From positions 1 to 40,385 of the forward strand of contig CADABX010000036.1 of assembly GCA_902786285.1 (NCBI GenBank): DNA of 40,385 bases, in the 5' to 3' direction. Below the pieces are notes generated by a model, which had not been told where the DNA came from, ran no database searches, and worked only from the letters and a program-made list of their open reading frames with translations. A program made the translations under genes and the position numbers. Of the stretch, positions 6,587 through 14,803 are shown one piece after another; position 1 is the first letter of the stretch; the number at the start of each line of letters is the position of its first letter. Source of the DNA: Oscillospiraceae bacterium. GTDB lineage: Bacteria > Bacillota > Clostridia > Oscillospirales > Acutalibacteraceae.

Positions 6587-7873
6587 TTCCTCTCCCGCGT
6601 CGAGTCCCAACAGCTCGTCCGCTTCGCTGCGGTCCATTGTTTCCACGGCGCGCAGCTTCTTTTGAATGATGTTGTTGCGGCTTTGCGCGTCGTCTAAGCT
6701 GCGGCCGGCTTCGTCGATTTTCTTTCTCGCCTTGTCGAGCTGCAGGCCGAATTTTTCATACTGCACCTTGGCCGCCGCCAAAAGCGTGCGCACCTCCTTG
6801 GCTTTTTCGTTGATCGCCATGGCGCGAAAGCCGATGGACAGCGAATTGAGCAGCGCCGTGATCGTGCTCGGGCCGGCGAGCATCACGCCGCATTCGTTCT
6901 GGCAGCGCTCGGCGATGCCGTTTTTGGACGAGAGGATCTCGCTGTAAAGTCCCTCTGTTGCCAGATACATGATGGCAAACGGTGTGGTGACCGGCTCGTT
7001 GATGTATTTTTTCACGTCTTTCGCCTGCGAGAGCACCCGGACTTCCAGCGCTTTGCGCGCGGCGTCCACGCCGGCGGCGTCGCCGCTGTCGGCCGCGTCA
7101 CACAGCCGGATGTAATCCTCCACCGGAAACTTCGAGTCGATGGGCATAAACGTGAAATGCTCCTTGTCGTCGCCCGACGGGATCTTGACGGCAAATTCCA
7201 CCACTTCGCGGCTGCCCTCGCGCGGGGCAAAGTTTTTGACATACATGCCCGGGATCGTCTGATCGAGCAGCCCTTCGAGCTGCACCTCCGCCCAGGTACC
7301 GCGCGCCTTGACGTTGGTCAATATGCGGTTGAGCGACGTCACGTTTTCCGTGACCCCGGTGGACAGCACCTTCATTTCACCGAGGGATTTATACACGTTT
7401 TCGAGCTGCTCGCTGACGGTTTTAAACGAAGAGTCCAGCCGGCGCGTCAGCGTTTCATTCAGCTTTTCGTCCACGGTCATGCGGATCTTTTCGAGCTTTT
7501 CCTCGTTGCCCTTCTGCATATCGAGCATCGCGTTCGAGATGGTCTGCGACGTTTTGACGTTGAACGCGTAGTTGTCGTGCATCATCTTTTCCACCCGGCC
7601 GCTCATCTCGCCGATGGCCGCCGTCATTTCGCGGCGGTTTTCGCTTTGGCTGCGGGCGTTTTCCATCCGGCTGCGGCTGAATTCGTCCGCCAGCGCACCC
7701 TGCATCTGCTGCATCCGTTCGCCAAGCTTCGCCGTCATGGATTCCTGCTGCTGCAAAAGCTGTTCGGTGTCGTCAGAGCCGGTGCGCCGGAGCAAAACAA
7801 ACAGCAAAACGACGCCGAGCAGCAAAACCGCACCTAAAAGTACATATAAAATGATAAAGTTTTGCGCATTCAT
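6584..7873 (-). CDS. rmuC: RmuC-family DNA recombination protein
   Basis: This 429-aa protein matches RmuC. It has an N-terminal membrane segment (about residues 5-27), a long coiled coil (about 30-170) and the RmuC domain, recognisable from the stretch around NVKARGTWAEVQLEGLLDQ, then PIDSKFPVEDY and AGPSTITALLNSL. RmuC proteins carry a nuclease-like fold and limit inversion-type rearrangements in E. coli; a role in DNA repair or genome stability is assumed. The start is the ATG before NAQNFIIL, with GGAGGGG upstream; the frame extends 14 codons further without support. An extended -10 (TGCTATAAT) lies at 7910-7902. It appears to be transcribed alone and converges with the candidate small RNA. 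Confidence 0.92.
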   Translation of the reverse strand: MNAQNFIILYVLLGAVLLLGVVLLFVLLRRTGSDDTEQLLQQQESMTAKLGERMQQMQGALADEFSRSRMENARSQSENRREMTAAIGEMSGRVEKMMHDNYAFNVKTSQTISNAMLDMQKGNEEKLEKIRMTVDEKLNETLTRRLDSSFKTVSEQLENVYKSLGEMKVLSTGVTENVTSLNRILTNVKARGTWAEVQLEGLLDQTIPGMYVKNFAPREGSREVVEFAVKIPSGDDKEHFTFMPIDSKFPVEDYIRLCDAADSGDAAGVDAARKALEVRVLSQAKDVKKYINEPVTTPFAIMYLATEGLYSEILSSKNGIAERCQNECGVMLAGPSTITALLNSLSIGFRAMAINEKAKEVRTLLAAAKVQYEKFGLQLDKARKKIDEAGRSLDDAQSRNNIIQKKLRAVETMDRSEADELLGLDAGEE

Positions 7874-7901
7874 ATTGACCCCTCCGTCAGGATTTGGTAA
7901 A

Positions 7902-7910
7902 ATTATAGCA
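7902..7910 (-). promoter_or_regulatory. Extended -10 promoter of rmuC
   Basis: The minus strand reads TGCTATAAT, the extended -10 form that needs no strong -35, 29 nt before the rmuC ATG. Confidence 0.6.
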
Positions 7911-7979
7911 GACAAACCCCATTGTAAATTTCTGTTTTAGAATATAAAAAGAATCCAGACGGAAAGAAGACAGTAAGAG

Positions 7980-9623
7980 ATGAAAAAAGGACTTGCAATT
8001 CTGGTGCTTGCGGCGCTGCTTCTGACACTGATGTGCGGCTGCGGCAAAAGCGGCAAAGATGTGCAGATTGTGCTGCCGCTCGATGCCGACCCCGAATACC
8101 TCGACCCGTGCATCGCATCGTCTGCGAGCGAACGCAACCTTGTGGCCAACGTGTTTGAAGGGCTGCTGACCTATGACGAAACCGGCGCCATTGTGCCCGC
8201 CGCCGCAGAACGGTATGACGTGTCGGCGGACGGGCTGACCTATACGTTTTATCTCAAAGACACGCTGCGCTGGCGGCTGACGAATATCGCCGGCAAAGTG
8301 CTCGGCGACGCAAAGGACAGCTTTGACCGCACGCTGACCGCCCAAGACTTTGTCTACGGCTTGCGCCGCACGATCGACCCGGCCACCGGGTCGCCCTGGG
8401 CGCCGATGCTGCTGGCGATCAAAAACGCGGAAAAGATCCAGTCCGGCGAAATGAAGCCGGCAAAGCTCGGCGTCAAAGCGACGGACGACCGCACGCTGAC
8501 CGTCACGCTCGACCACCCGGACGAGGGCTTTCCCGCCGCGCTGACGCTGCCCGGCGCCATGCCGTGCAGCAAAGTGTATTTTGAAGCGACGGCCGGCCGC
8601 TACGGGCTTTCGGCGGAATATATGATCTATAACGGCCCGTTTTATATCAGCAACTGGAACGCCGGCACCGCCGTCACCATCCGCCGCAACGCGCCTGTGA
8701 ACGACGTGGCCTATTACGACGACGCGGACGTCTATCCGTCCTCGGTCTATTTTTCCATCAACAACGAACAGGACACACGCGACTACAAGCTGAAAAACGG
8801 CACCTACCATGTGGCGCCGCTGACCGGCACCCAGGCCGCAGAGCTGGAGGCGCAGAGCGGCGTTACGGTCCGCGCGTTCGGCGCGGCCACGTTCAGCCTG
8901 TTGTTCAACTGCAATGATGAGGTTTTGCGCACCGGCGAGATCCGCCGCGCCGTTGCCGCCACCTTTGACCCCGCGCCGCTGCAGCAGCTCAAGGGCACCC
9001 CGGCAGCCGCCGGCGTGATTCCGCCCGCGTGTATCTGCGGCAGCACCTCCTACCGTGAAGCCGTCAAGCCCATCGCGCAGCCCACGCTCAGCAAAAAGCA
9101 GGCAAAGCGGCTGATGCAGGAGGGCATGGACAGACGCAATATCAAAGACGTGGATCTGACCGTTCTTTGCACGCAGGCCAACGAAACCGCCGTGCGCACC
9201 GCGATGCAGCAGTGGCAAAGCACGTTCGGCGTGCATTTTTCGGCAAACGTGGAGGTGCTCGACGACAGTGCGCTGCGCGAACGGCTGCAAAGCGGCGACT
9301 ATCAGATGGCGTTTGCCACACTGTCGTTTGAACAGTCCATGGCGCAGCAGGCGCTGGAACGCTTCCGCACCGGGGCAGGCGGCAATGTGGTCAATCTGTC
9401 GAGCAAGCGCTACGACGGGCTGCTGGATCTTGTTGCCCGCGCAAAGAAGCAAAGCGACAAGCTGGTGACCGTCCGCGCCGCGGAAACCTATCTGATCGAG
9501 CAGGCCGTTGTGATCCCGATTTGCGAAGCGAGCAAAGAGATCGGCCTTGGCAAAGGCGTGTCCGGCGTTTCGTTTACGCCGACCGGCGACGTGCTGCGGT
9601 TTAAGCACACCGTTGTATTGTAA
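7980..9623 (+). CDS. Peptide/solute-binding lipoprotein of an ABC importer (OppA-like)
   Basis: This 547-aa protein belongs to the SBP_bac_5 (OppA/DppA) family. The signal peptide ends in a lipobox-like LMCGCG, with Cys19 or Cys21 as the lipid-modified residue. The mature part opens with LPLDADPEYLDPCIASSASERNL (the quoted segment is about residues 35-57; it is the typical family start), then NVFEGLLTYDETG and LTYTFYLKDTLRW, which are conserved in the family. It should be tethered outside the membrane and deliver oligopeptides or similar ligands to a permease. No permease or ATPase gene is nearby, so it is an orphan binding protein or serves a distant transporter. It is followed at 18 nt by a hydrolase and then by a phosphodiesterase, apparently one operon. 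Confidence 0.92.
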   Translation: MKKGLAILVLAALLLTLMCGCGKSGKDVQIVLPLDADPEYLDPCIASSASERNLVANVFEGLLTYDETGAIVPAAAERYDVSADGLTYTFYLKDTLRWRLTNIAGKVLGDAKDSFDRTLTAQDFVYGLRRTIDPATGSPWAPMLLAIKNAEKIQSGEMKPAKLGVKATDDRTLTVTLDHPDEGFPAALTLPGAMPCSKVYFEATAGRYGLSAEYMIYNGPFYISNWNAGTAVTIRRNAPVNDVAYYDDADVYPSSVYFSINNEQDTRDYKLKNGTYHVAPLTGTQAAELEAQSGVTVRAFGAATFSLLFNCNDEVLRTGEIRRAVAATFDPAPLQQLKGTPAAAGVIPPACICGSTSYREAVKPIAQPTLSKKQAKRLMQEGMDRRNIKDVDLTVLCTQANETAVRTAMQQWQSTFGVHFSANVEVLDDSALRERLQSGDYQMAFATLSFEQSMAQQALERFRTGAGGNVVNLSSKRYDGLLDLVARAKKQSDKLVTVRAAETYLIEQAVVIPICEASKEIGLGKGVSGVSFTPTGDVLRFKHTVVL

Positions 9624-9641
9624 GAGAAAGGAAGCGATCGT

Positions 9642-10559
9642 ATGACGAAAGAAGCCCTCGCAAAGCTGCTGGAAACGGCGCAGACCAAAGATCTCACCGA
9701 CACCGAACGCGCAAAGGCGCCCGGCAGCTTTATCGACCTCCCCTGTGGCAACACCCACTATGAACTCGCCGGCGCCGGCACGCCCTGCGTGCTCGTCCAC
9801 GGCTACGCAACGCCGTATTTCATCTATGACAAGCTGTTCCAGGCGCTGGTGGAAAACGGCTACCGTGTGCTGCGCTACGATCTGCTCGGGCGCGGACTGT
9901 CGGCGCGTGTGGACGCCGTGTATAGCGCCGACCTGTTTGCCCGCCAGCTTAAGGAGCTGACCGACGCGATCTTTCCCGGTGAAGCGTTTCATCTGTTCGG
10001 CACGTCGATGGGCGGCACCGTGACCGCCACGTTCTGCGCCCGCTATCCCGGCCGCGCAAAATCCGTCACCTGGCTCGCGCCGGCCGGCATGGACACGTTC
10101 CGGCCGCCGTTTTATATGAAGCTCGCCAACATCCGCGGCATCGGCGGCGTGGTGTTCCGCATGATCGGCGAAAAGACGCTGCTGAGTAAATGCGCATCGG
10201 AGGCGACGCACGTTTCGCAAGCCGAGATCGACAGCTTTATGGAAAAATTCGCATATGCGCTGCAGTACAAGGGCTTTGTGGACTGCACGCTGTCGTCGCT
10301 GCGCAACACGATTCTCAAAACGGACGACGCGACACGCTGCTATATAGAAACGGCAAAGCAGGGTCTGCCGCTGCTTTGCATCTGGGGCGAAGAAGACAAA
10401 ACCATGCCGATCTATCAGGCCGCGCGGATGGAGGCGGTCTGCCCGCAGGTGAAGCTCGTGCGTTTTGCCGGCAGCGGACATATCTTTGTGTTTGACGAAG
10501 GCGACCGCACCGCGGACGTGGTACTGCCGTTTTTGAAAAGCGTGGACGCCGGGACATGA
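9642..10559 (+). CDS. Alpha/beta hydrolase
   Basis: This 305-aa protein is a classical soluble alpha/beta hydrolase. VHGYATP provides the oxyanion region, GTSMGG the nucleophile serine elbow, GEEDKTMP the acid, and GSGHIF the histidine. The N-terminal 25 residues form a helical extension. It resembles the large mixed group of esterases, lipases and C-C hydrolases; the substrate is unknown. The ATG has AAAGGAAG upstream and lies 18 nt after the binding-protein gene; the phosphodiesterase gene follows 35 nt after its stop, with its own strong ribosome site. The gene order suggests import and breakdown of an ester-containing solute, but that is inference. Confidence 0.88.
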   Translation: MTKEALAKLLETAQTKDLTDTERAKAPGSFIDLPCGNTHYELAGAGTPCVLVHGYATPYFIYDKLFQALVENGYRVLRYDLLGRGLSARVDAVYSADLFARQLKELTDAIFPGEAFHLFGTSMGGTVTATFCARYPGRAKSVTWLAPAGMDTFRPPFYMKLANIRGIGGVVFRMIGEKTLLSKCASEATHVSQAEIDSFMEKFAYALQYKGFVDCTLSSLRNTILKTDDATRCYIETAKQGLPLLCIWGEEDKTMPIYQAARMEAVCPQVKLVRFAGSGHIFVFDEGDRTADVVLPFLKSVDAGT

Positions 10560-10594
10560 ACAACGGTCATAAATCTGTTTTAGGAGGAAAAAAC

Positions 10595-11563
10595 ATGAAA
10601 AAAATACTTTCTGTTCTGCCAGCGGCACTGCTTCTGCTTTGCTGCGCCCTGCCGGCGTTTGCCGCGCATCTGACGCCGTCGGTCTATGAATCCTATAAGA
10701 TCCCTGCCGGATCGATGCGCATGATCGCCCACGCGGGGTATTCCGCCGTTGCGCCGGAAAACACCCTGCCCGCCTATGTTGCCGCCGGCGAAAGCGACTT
10801 TTGGGGCGCGGAGTGCGATATCCAGCGCACCAAGGACGGCAGATGGATTCTGATACACAACGATACGGTGGACAAAATGACCGACGGCACCGGTAAGGTT
10901 GCCGACATGACCTATGCCGAACTCATGGAACTGAACGTCGACAGCGGAAACAACATTGAAAACTACCCGAATCTCAAGCTCGCAACACTGGAGGAATATC
11001 TCGACGTCTGCAAGGAATACGGCCTGCATCCGATCATTGAAATCAAGGACAACGCCGATCCGGACACCGTGCACGAGGTTGCCGACATCCTGCTGGCCCG
11101 TGAAGAAAAGGATATGTTTTACATCATCTGCTTCGGACGCGAGATCTGTTTGAAAATGAAGACCCTGGCGCCCGAGATCCCGGTCTATTACCTGATCAGC
11201 TATGAAGACGTTTCGCAGGAGGATATCGATTTCGCCGTCAACAACCATCTGGACGGCATGGATATCCACGTTTACTTGCCTGATGATTATGTGCGGGCGG
11301 TGGTAAAATCAGGGCTGGACGTTTTCGTCTGGACGATCGACGATTTCGACAACGCGGAGCGCTTTTATAGCCTCGGCGTCAACGCCATCACCACCAACTC
11401 GCTGACGCAGGAAGCGCCGGAGGGCTCCTTCTGGCAGCAGCTGATCTGGAACCTGCGCGACCGGTTCTATCAGGTGATCCAGTGTTTCCGTGCGTTCGGC
11501 GACCGGCTGCGGCAGATCGTGATTCCTGCCAGCATCCTTGCCGCACCCGCCGTGCAAGTTTAA
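10595..11563 (+). CDS. Secreted glycerophosphodiester phosphodiesterase
   Basis: This 322-aa protein has a signal peptide (cleavage near AFA-AH, about residue 24) and a GDPD TIM-barrel domain. The family motifs are present: AHAGYSAVAPENT (the HRG-PENT site, here HAG instead of HRG), then ECDIQRTKDG with the metal-binding Glu and Asp, then IHNDTVDKMT with the second catalytic His, and the later IEIKD. It should hydrolyse glycerophosphodiesters outside the membrane to glycerol-3-phosphate and an alcohol. After the domain, about residue 270 onward, comes an aromatic and basic amphipathic tail (WQQLIWNLRDRFYQVI). AGGAGG lies before the ATG. It is the last gene of the operon; a hairpin follows at 11580. 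Confidence 0.93.
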   Translation: MKKILSVLPAALLLLCCALPAFAAHLTPSVYESYKIPAGSMRMIAHAGYSAVAPENTLPAYVAAGESDFWGAECDIQRTKDGRWILIHNDTVDKMTDGTGKVADMTYAELMELNVDSGNNIENYPNLKLATLEEYLDVCKEYGLHPIIEIKDNADPDTVHEVADILLAREEKDMFYIICFGREICLKMKTLAPEIPVYYLISYEDVSQEDIDFAVNNHLDGMDIHVYLPDDYVRAVVKSGLDVFVWTIDDFDNAERFYSLGVNAITTNSLTQEAPEGSFWQQLIWNLRDRFYQVIQCFRAFGDRLRQIVIPASILAAPAVQV

Positions 11564-11579
11564 GCTTTGCCATAAAAAG

Positions 11580-11614
11580 ATTTGCCGGGCAGTCGTTCAG
11601 ACTGCCCGGCAAAT
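11580..11614. terminator. Hairpin terminator between convergent genes
   Basis: ATTTGCCGGGCAGTC and its exact complement form a 15-bp stem with a 5-nt loop. On the minus strand it is followed by CTTTTT, making it a good terminator for the 61-aa gene; on the plus strand there is no T-run, so it is a weaker end for the phosphodiesterase operon. Confidence 0.75.
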
Positions 11615-11641
11615 TCGTTGACGGATAAAACCGGCATAGCT

Positions 11642-11827
11642 TTATGCGGTGCCCTTTTGCAAAATCGCTTCCACCTTGTCTTTGTTCATGTGCAGCGTGC
11701 AGCCGCCGACATGGTTGTCGAGCAGCAAGCCGTCGTCCTGGAGCGCACGAAACAGCGGAGACTGCAGTGCGTCGGTAACCACGCGTACCACACCGCCGGT
11801 CATATATCTTTGCAGGTTGAATGCCAT
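11642..11827 (-). CDS. 61-residue hypothetical protein with its own transcription unit
   Basis: I do not recognise this protein. It is 61 residues long, with alternating hydrophobic and polar residues in the first half (NLQRYMTGGVVRVVTDAL) and a Gly-Cys-rich middle (DNHVGGCTLHMNK). There is no signal peptide or clear membrane segment. The reason to call it a gene is its context: a TTGACT-N17-TATAAT promoter ends 37 nt before the ATG, and a strong terminator begins 28 nt after the stop. The ribosome site is weak (GAACCT just before the ATG). It could instead be a small regulatory RNA of about 280 nt that only looks like a reading frame. Confidence 0.55.
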   Translation of the reverse strand: MAFNLQRYMTGGVVRVVTDALQSPLFRALQDDGLLLDNHVGGCTLHMNKDKVEAILQKGTA

Positions 11828-11863
11828 AGGTTCATATCCGTTTTATAAAATTAAATCGCTTCA

Positions 11864-11892
11864 ATTATAACGTGCCTGCATCAAGAAGTCAA
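11864..11892 (-). promoter_or_regulatory. Promoter of the 61-residue gene
   Basis: The minus strand has TTGACT (11892-11887), a 17-nt spacer and TATAAT (11869-11864). Confidence 0.75.
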
Positions 11893-11904
11893 TAAAAAAG
11901 CATT

Positions 11905-11946
11905 AAAAAAAGACGATCTCGGGGTGTTCCTGCGATCGTCTTTTTT
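11905..11946. terminator. Terminator at the end of the cysE-to-QueG-like run
   Basis: AAAAAAGACGATC and GATCGTCTTTTTT pair around a 16-nt loop. The hairpin has a T-run on both strands. It lies 10 nt past the stop of the QueG-like gene. Confidence 0.85.
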
Positions 11947-11955
11947 CGATATCAA

Positions 11956-12624
11956 TCAGCCCTTGTGCGGACAGACCTCCATACAGATGCCGCACACCGC
12001 GCCGCGGCCGATGTGCTGAAAGTGCTTTTTCATATAGGTGCTGCACTTTTCGGCGTCAAACATCTCCTCGCGCGTCACGCCCGGCGCCCACTCCTTGCCG
12101 CTGATGGCGCCCGACGGACAGGCTTTGACGCACAGATCGCAGTTTTTGCACAGCGACACCGGCTGCACGTCGGAGACGTCAAACGGCGCGTCGGTAAACA
12201 CCGTACCGAGCCGCACGCGGGTGCCGTAGTCTTTATGCAAAAACATGGAGCTTTTGCCGATGGTGCCGAGGCCCGAGAGCACGGCGGCCTTCTTGTGGGA
12301 ATAGCGGCCGGTGTAGTTCCAGCCGTTTTTGTTGATGCTTTGCGACGCCGCCACGGTGATGTAGCGGTAGCCGCGTTTTTGCAAAAACAGCCCGGCCTTG
12401 AGCAGCAGCGCGTCGATAAACGCGTTGACCGAACGGTAGTGGTTGAAATAGGTGTGGGTCGGCTCGGCGCCGATCTCGTCCACGATGGCGTCGGACAGAT
12501 GCACCACAACGCTCACGGCGTTTTTGCATGCGCCGAAATCGCCGTCCGGCGGACAGCAAAAGCCGACGTCGGACGCGCCCTGTTCCAATAGATATGCCTT
12601 AAGGTCTTGTTGGATCTGTGTCAT
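11956..12624 (-). CDS. QueG-like 4Fe-4S double-cluster protein
   Basis: This 222-aa protein resembles the epoxyqueuosine-reductase family but is shorter than QueG (usually over 300 residues). The C-terminal region carries two ferredoxin-type clusters: CKNCDLCVKACP and, later, CGICMEVCP with an extra Cys (EKCSTY). The central HKKAAVLSGLGTIGKSSMF segment is typical of the group. It lacks the extra C-terminal HEAT-like part of true QueG, so it is safer to call it a QueG-related iron-sulfur oxidoreductase of unknown substrate. The ATG has GGTGAG upstream and lies 4 nt after the stop of the PPC-domain gene, so it is co-translated with it. A strong terminator ends the unit. Confidence 0.88.
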   Translation of the reverse strand: MTQIQQDLKAYLLEQGASDVGFCCPPDGDFGACKNAVSVVVHLSDAIVDEIGAEPTHTYFNHYRSVNAFIDALLLKAGLFLQKRGYRYITVAASQSINKNGWNYTGRYSHKKAAVLSGLGTIGKSSMFLHKDYGTRVRLGTVFTDAPFDVSDVQPVSLCKNCDLCVKACPSGAISGKEWAPGVTREEMFDAEKCSTYMKKHFQHIGRGAVCGICMEVCPHKG

Positions 12625-12628
12625 ATTC

Positions 12629-13048
12629 TCACCATGTCATTAGATTCAGTCCGGTTTGTTCGTCGAAGGTGCGGTCGATTTTGCCCGAAAGGACGGTTAC
12701 AAAAATCTCCGCCGTGGCGCCGACCACGGCGCTTTTGAGGTGGCCGCCGAAGGCGTTGGCGTGATCGTCGGCCAGCGTGATATGCAAATGCAGATACGGC
12801 TGTCCGTTTTGCTGCGACACGCTGCCGCAAAGGGCGGTCATTTCGAGAAACTGCGGCAAATACGTTTCGTGAAACTGCTTTTCGGTGGTATCAAACAGAC
12901 AGACGGACGCGCCTTGTGTTGTGCCGAGGCCGTCGATTTTGCCGCAGGAAACGCCGTATTTCCGGCAGACGGACAGCAGACTTTCCACAATCTCTTCGCC
13001 CTTGTCGAGCCGGACGGCGATGACGTTTTGCATTTGTTGTGTCAGCAT
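12629..13048 (-). CDS. PPC-domain (DUF296) protein
   Basis: This 139-aa protein is a single PPC/DUF296 domain, the fold first named in plant PD1-like DNA-binding proteins and common as a stand-alone bacterial protein. Visible family features are GEEIVESLLSVC, the GLGTTQGA turn and the histidine-rich LHLHITLADDH followed by GGHL, which form a probable metal site. The bacterial role is not known; DNA binding is not assured. AGGAGG lies 8 nt before the ATG. It sits 13 nt after murI and 4 nt before the QueG-like gene, inside one apparent operon. Confidence 0.9.
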   Translation of the reverse strand: MLTQQMQNVIAVRLDKGEEIVESLLSVCRKYGVSCGKIDGLGTTQGASVCLFDTTEKQFHETYLPQFLEMTALCGSVSQQNGQPYLHLHITLADDHANAFGGHLKSAVVGATAEIFVTVLSGKIDRTFDEQTGLNLMTW

Positions 13049-13061
13049 AAAAAAAGCCTCC

Positions 13062-13838
13062 TTACAGATCGAACGCGAAAAGCTGCTCGAGCAGCCCGAT
13101 CTTTTGCGGATCGCTGCTTTCAAAGCGGATGGCGCCCACGGCGTCGTCCGGTGCGCGCAGCCCGCGTTCTTCGAGCACGACTTTGGTATATTTCGCTTCG
13201 CCCACCGCGCCGTCAAAGAACACCGGGCGCCGCCCGAGCACGGCGCGGATCTCGCGCTTTGCAAACGGAAAATGGGTGCAGCCGAGCACCAGACAGTCGA
13301 TCCTGTCCTTGTCGAGCGGGGCAAAGAGCGTTTCGAGATAGTCCCGCAGCTCGGCGGTGCCCATCTTGTTTTGCTCCACCAGCGTCACAAGCTCCGGCGC
13401 CGGGAGCTTGATGAGGTCGCACTCATCTTCAAAGCGCTTTGTCAGCGCAGTGAATTTTTCTTCGCGCAGCGTCAGCGGCGTCGCCATCACCACTACGGTG
13501 GGATGATTGCCGGAGAGCGCCGCCGGTTTGAGCGCCGGCTCCAGCCCGATGATCGGGATATCCGGATACGCCGCGCGCAGGTCGGCCGCAGCCGCGGCGG
13601 TGGCGGTGTTGCACGCGAGGACGATCGCCTTGCACCCTTCGTCGAGCAGATGCTCCACGGCTTTCGTGGTGAGATCGCGGATCGTTTCCACAGGCTTGGT
13701 GCCGTAGGGCGCGTTGGCGGAGTCGCCGTAATAGAGATATTGTTCGTTCGGCATCAGCGCCCACAATCGTTTGAGCACACTGATGCCGCCTGCCCCGGAA
13801 TCGAACACGCCGATGGGGGCGGCGTTGATGTTGGTCAA
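13062..13838 (-). CDS. murI: Glutamate racemase
   Basis: This 258-aa protein makes D-glutamate for peptidoglycan. The motifs are complete: GVFDSGAGG near the N-terminus, the first catalytic cysteine in LACNTATAA and the second in LGCTHFP. I choose the TTG codon at 13838 as start because GAGGAG lies 8 nt before it; the frame is open up to another TTG at 13865, but that start would read into the repeat element at 13864-13924. The element sits directly upstream, and I see no promoter between it and the gene, so murI probably depends on read-through from the cysE-cysS transcript. The PPC gene follows at 13 nt. Confidence 0.95.
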   Translation of the reverse strand: MTNINAAPIGVFDSGAGGISVLKRLWALMPNEQYLYYGDSANAPYGTKPVETIRDLTTKAVEHLLDEGCKAIVLACNTATAAAAADLRAAYPDIPIIGLEPALKPAALSGNHPTVVVMATPLTLREEKFTALTKRFEDECDLIKLPAPELVTLVEQNKMGTAELRDYLETLFAPLDKDRIDCLVLGCTHFPFAKREIRAVLGRRPVFFDGAVGEAKYTKVVLEERGLRAPDDAVGAIRFESSDPQKIGLLEQLFAFDL

Positions 13839-13863
13839 AGCTTTCAACTCCTCATTGGAATTC

Positions 13864-13924
<61 letters not shown>

Positions 13925-13969
13925 AAAAGACAGGTCAAATGTGTAACAAAACAGTTGATAACGAATTGC

Positions 13970-14770
13970 TTATAACGTGTACGGAACGCTTGCGTTGAAC
14001 GGAACGCCGCAAACTTTTGAAAGATCTTTTTTACTGCGCTTATTCGTTTTCCAGGTTGAAAGATTCGCCATGGTATCGCAGATAAATGCAGAATAATAGT
14101 AATCTTTATACGCATCCGTACCAAGGAAGGAATAACCATGAATGGTTACAGTCTCGTTCTGCATGATACAGTCTCTTAACGCATGAACGGATAACAGTCT
14201 GTCTGATGCATCGCTGAACGTACAGTTGAACGAAGGGTCCATAACAATAAATCTGTTCTCTTCTCTAATCCAAACCTGCACAAGAAAATGGCAACCGTTG
14301 TTTTCAGAAATCGCACACACCGGAAACGCTTTCATTCCGCATGCATTCAAAACATCTGTCAATGCAATGGCCTTTGCCCGGCAGTTCAGTGCTCCTTCAA
14401 ACGACCGATCAAAAGAGTTTTGAAGAATCAAAGCCCCGTCATCCGGCAGCAGGTTTCTTGTTGCACCGCAGTAAAAAGTGTGCAGCGTCAAATATTGCAT
14501 TATTGCCAAAGCGTTCTCTTGATCTGAACGCGCGGACGAGAACGGAAAGTCAAATTGTTGAATCAGAGAACGATGCGCGTCAATTCTGCAAAAGAGCGCA
14601 GAACAATCCGCATCATCCTTCGCTGTTTCATCCATCACGACTCGATGCTCTGCTGTATATTCCCCGGCAGATTTCTCCATAAAAGCGAGATAGTCTTCTT
14701 CTGAGAAAATGCGCTGGGTTTTCATGCCGAGCAGAAGCTGCGCCCTGCGAAGACGAAATAACACATTCAT
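13970..14770 (-). CDS. Transglutaminase-like cysteine protease-fold protein
   Basis: This 266-aa protein carries the transglutaminase-like catalytic order: Cys130 in ALNCRAKAIALTDVLNACG, His161 in GCHFLVQVW, and Asp178 in VMDPSF. Proteins of this fold act as peptidases or transamidases; the substrate is unknown. There is no signal peptide, so it is probably cytoplasmic. The ATG at 14770 is chosen although the ribosome site is poor; the second in-frame Met (residue 16) is an alternative. Its base composition is clearly more AT-rich than cysS and murI on either side, and the two flanking genes would form a plain housekeeping run without it, which suggests that it was inserted into the operon. 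Confidence 0.78.
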   Translation of the reverse strand: MNVLFRLRRAQLLLGMKTQRIFSEEDYLAFMEKSAGEYTAEHRVVMDETAKDDADCSALFCRIDAHRSLIQQFDFPFSSARSDQENALAIMQYLTLHTFYCGATRNLLPDDGALILQNSFDRSFEGALNCRAKAIALTDVLNACGMKAFPVCAISENNGCHFLVQVWIREENRFIVMDPSFNCTFSDASDRLLSVHALRDCIMQNETVTIHGYSFLGTDAYKDYYYSAFICDTMANLSTWKTNKRSKKDLSKVCGVPFNASVPYTL

Positions 14771-14803
14771 TTTCAATTATCAGCTTTCATTTTTCAATTT
14801 CAG

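Noticed and set aside
6497-6697. 66-codon plus-strand frame starting inside the candidate small RNA
   Set aside because: It has no ribosome site and continues antisense into rmuC; the structured RNA and terminator explain the region better.
7887-10628. 913-codon minus-strand open frame
   Set aside because: It covers two clear plus-strand genes with recognised domains; the translation is His/Arg/Gln-rich shadow sequence.
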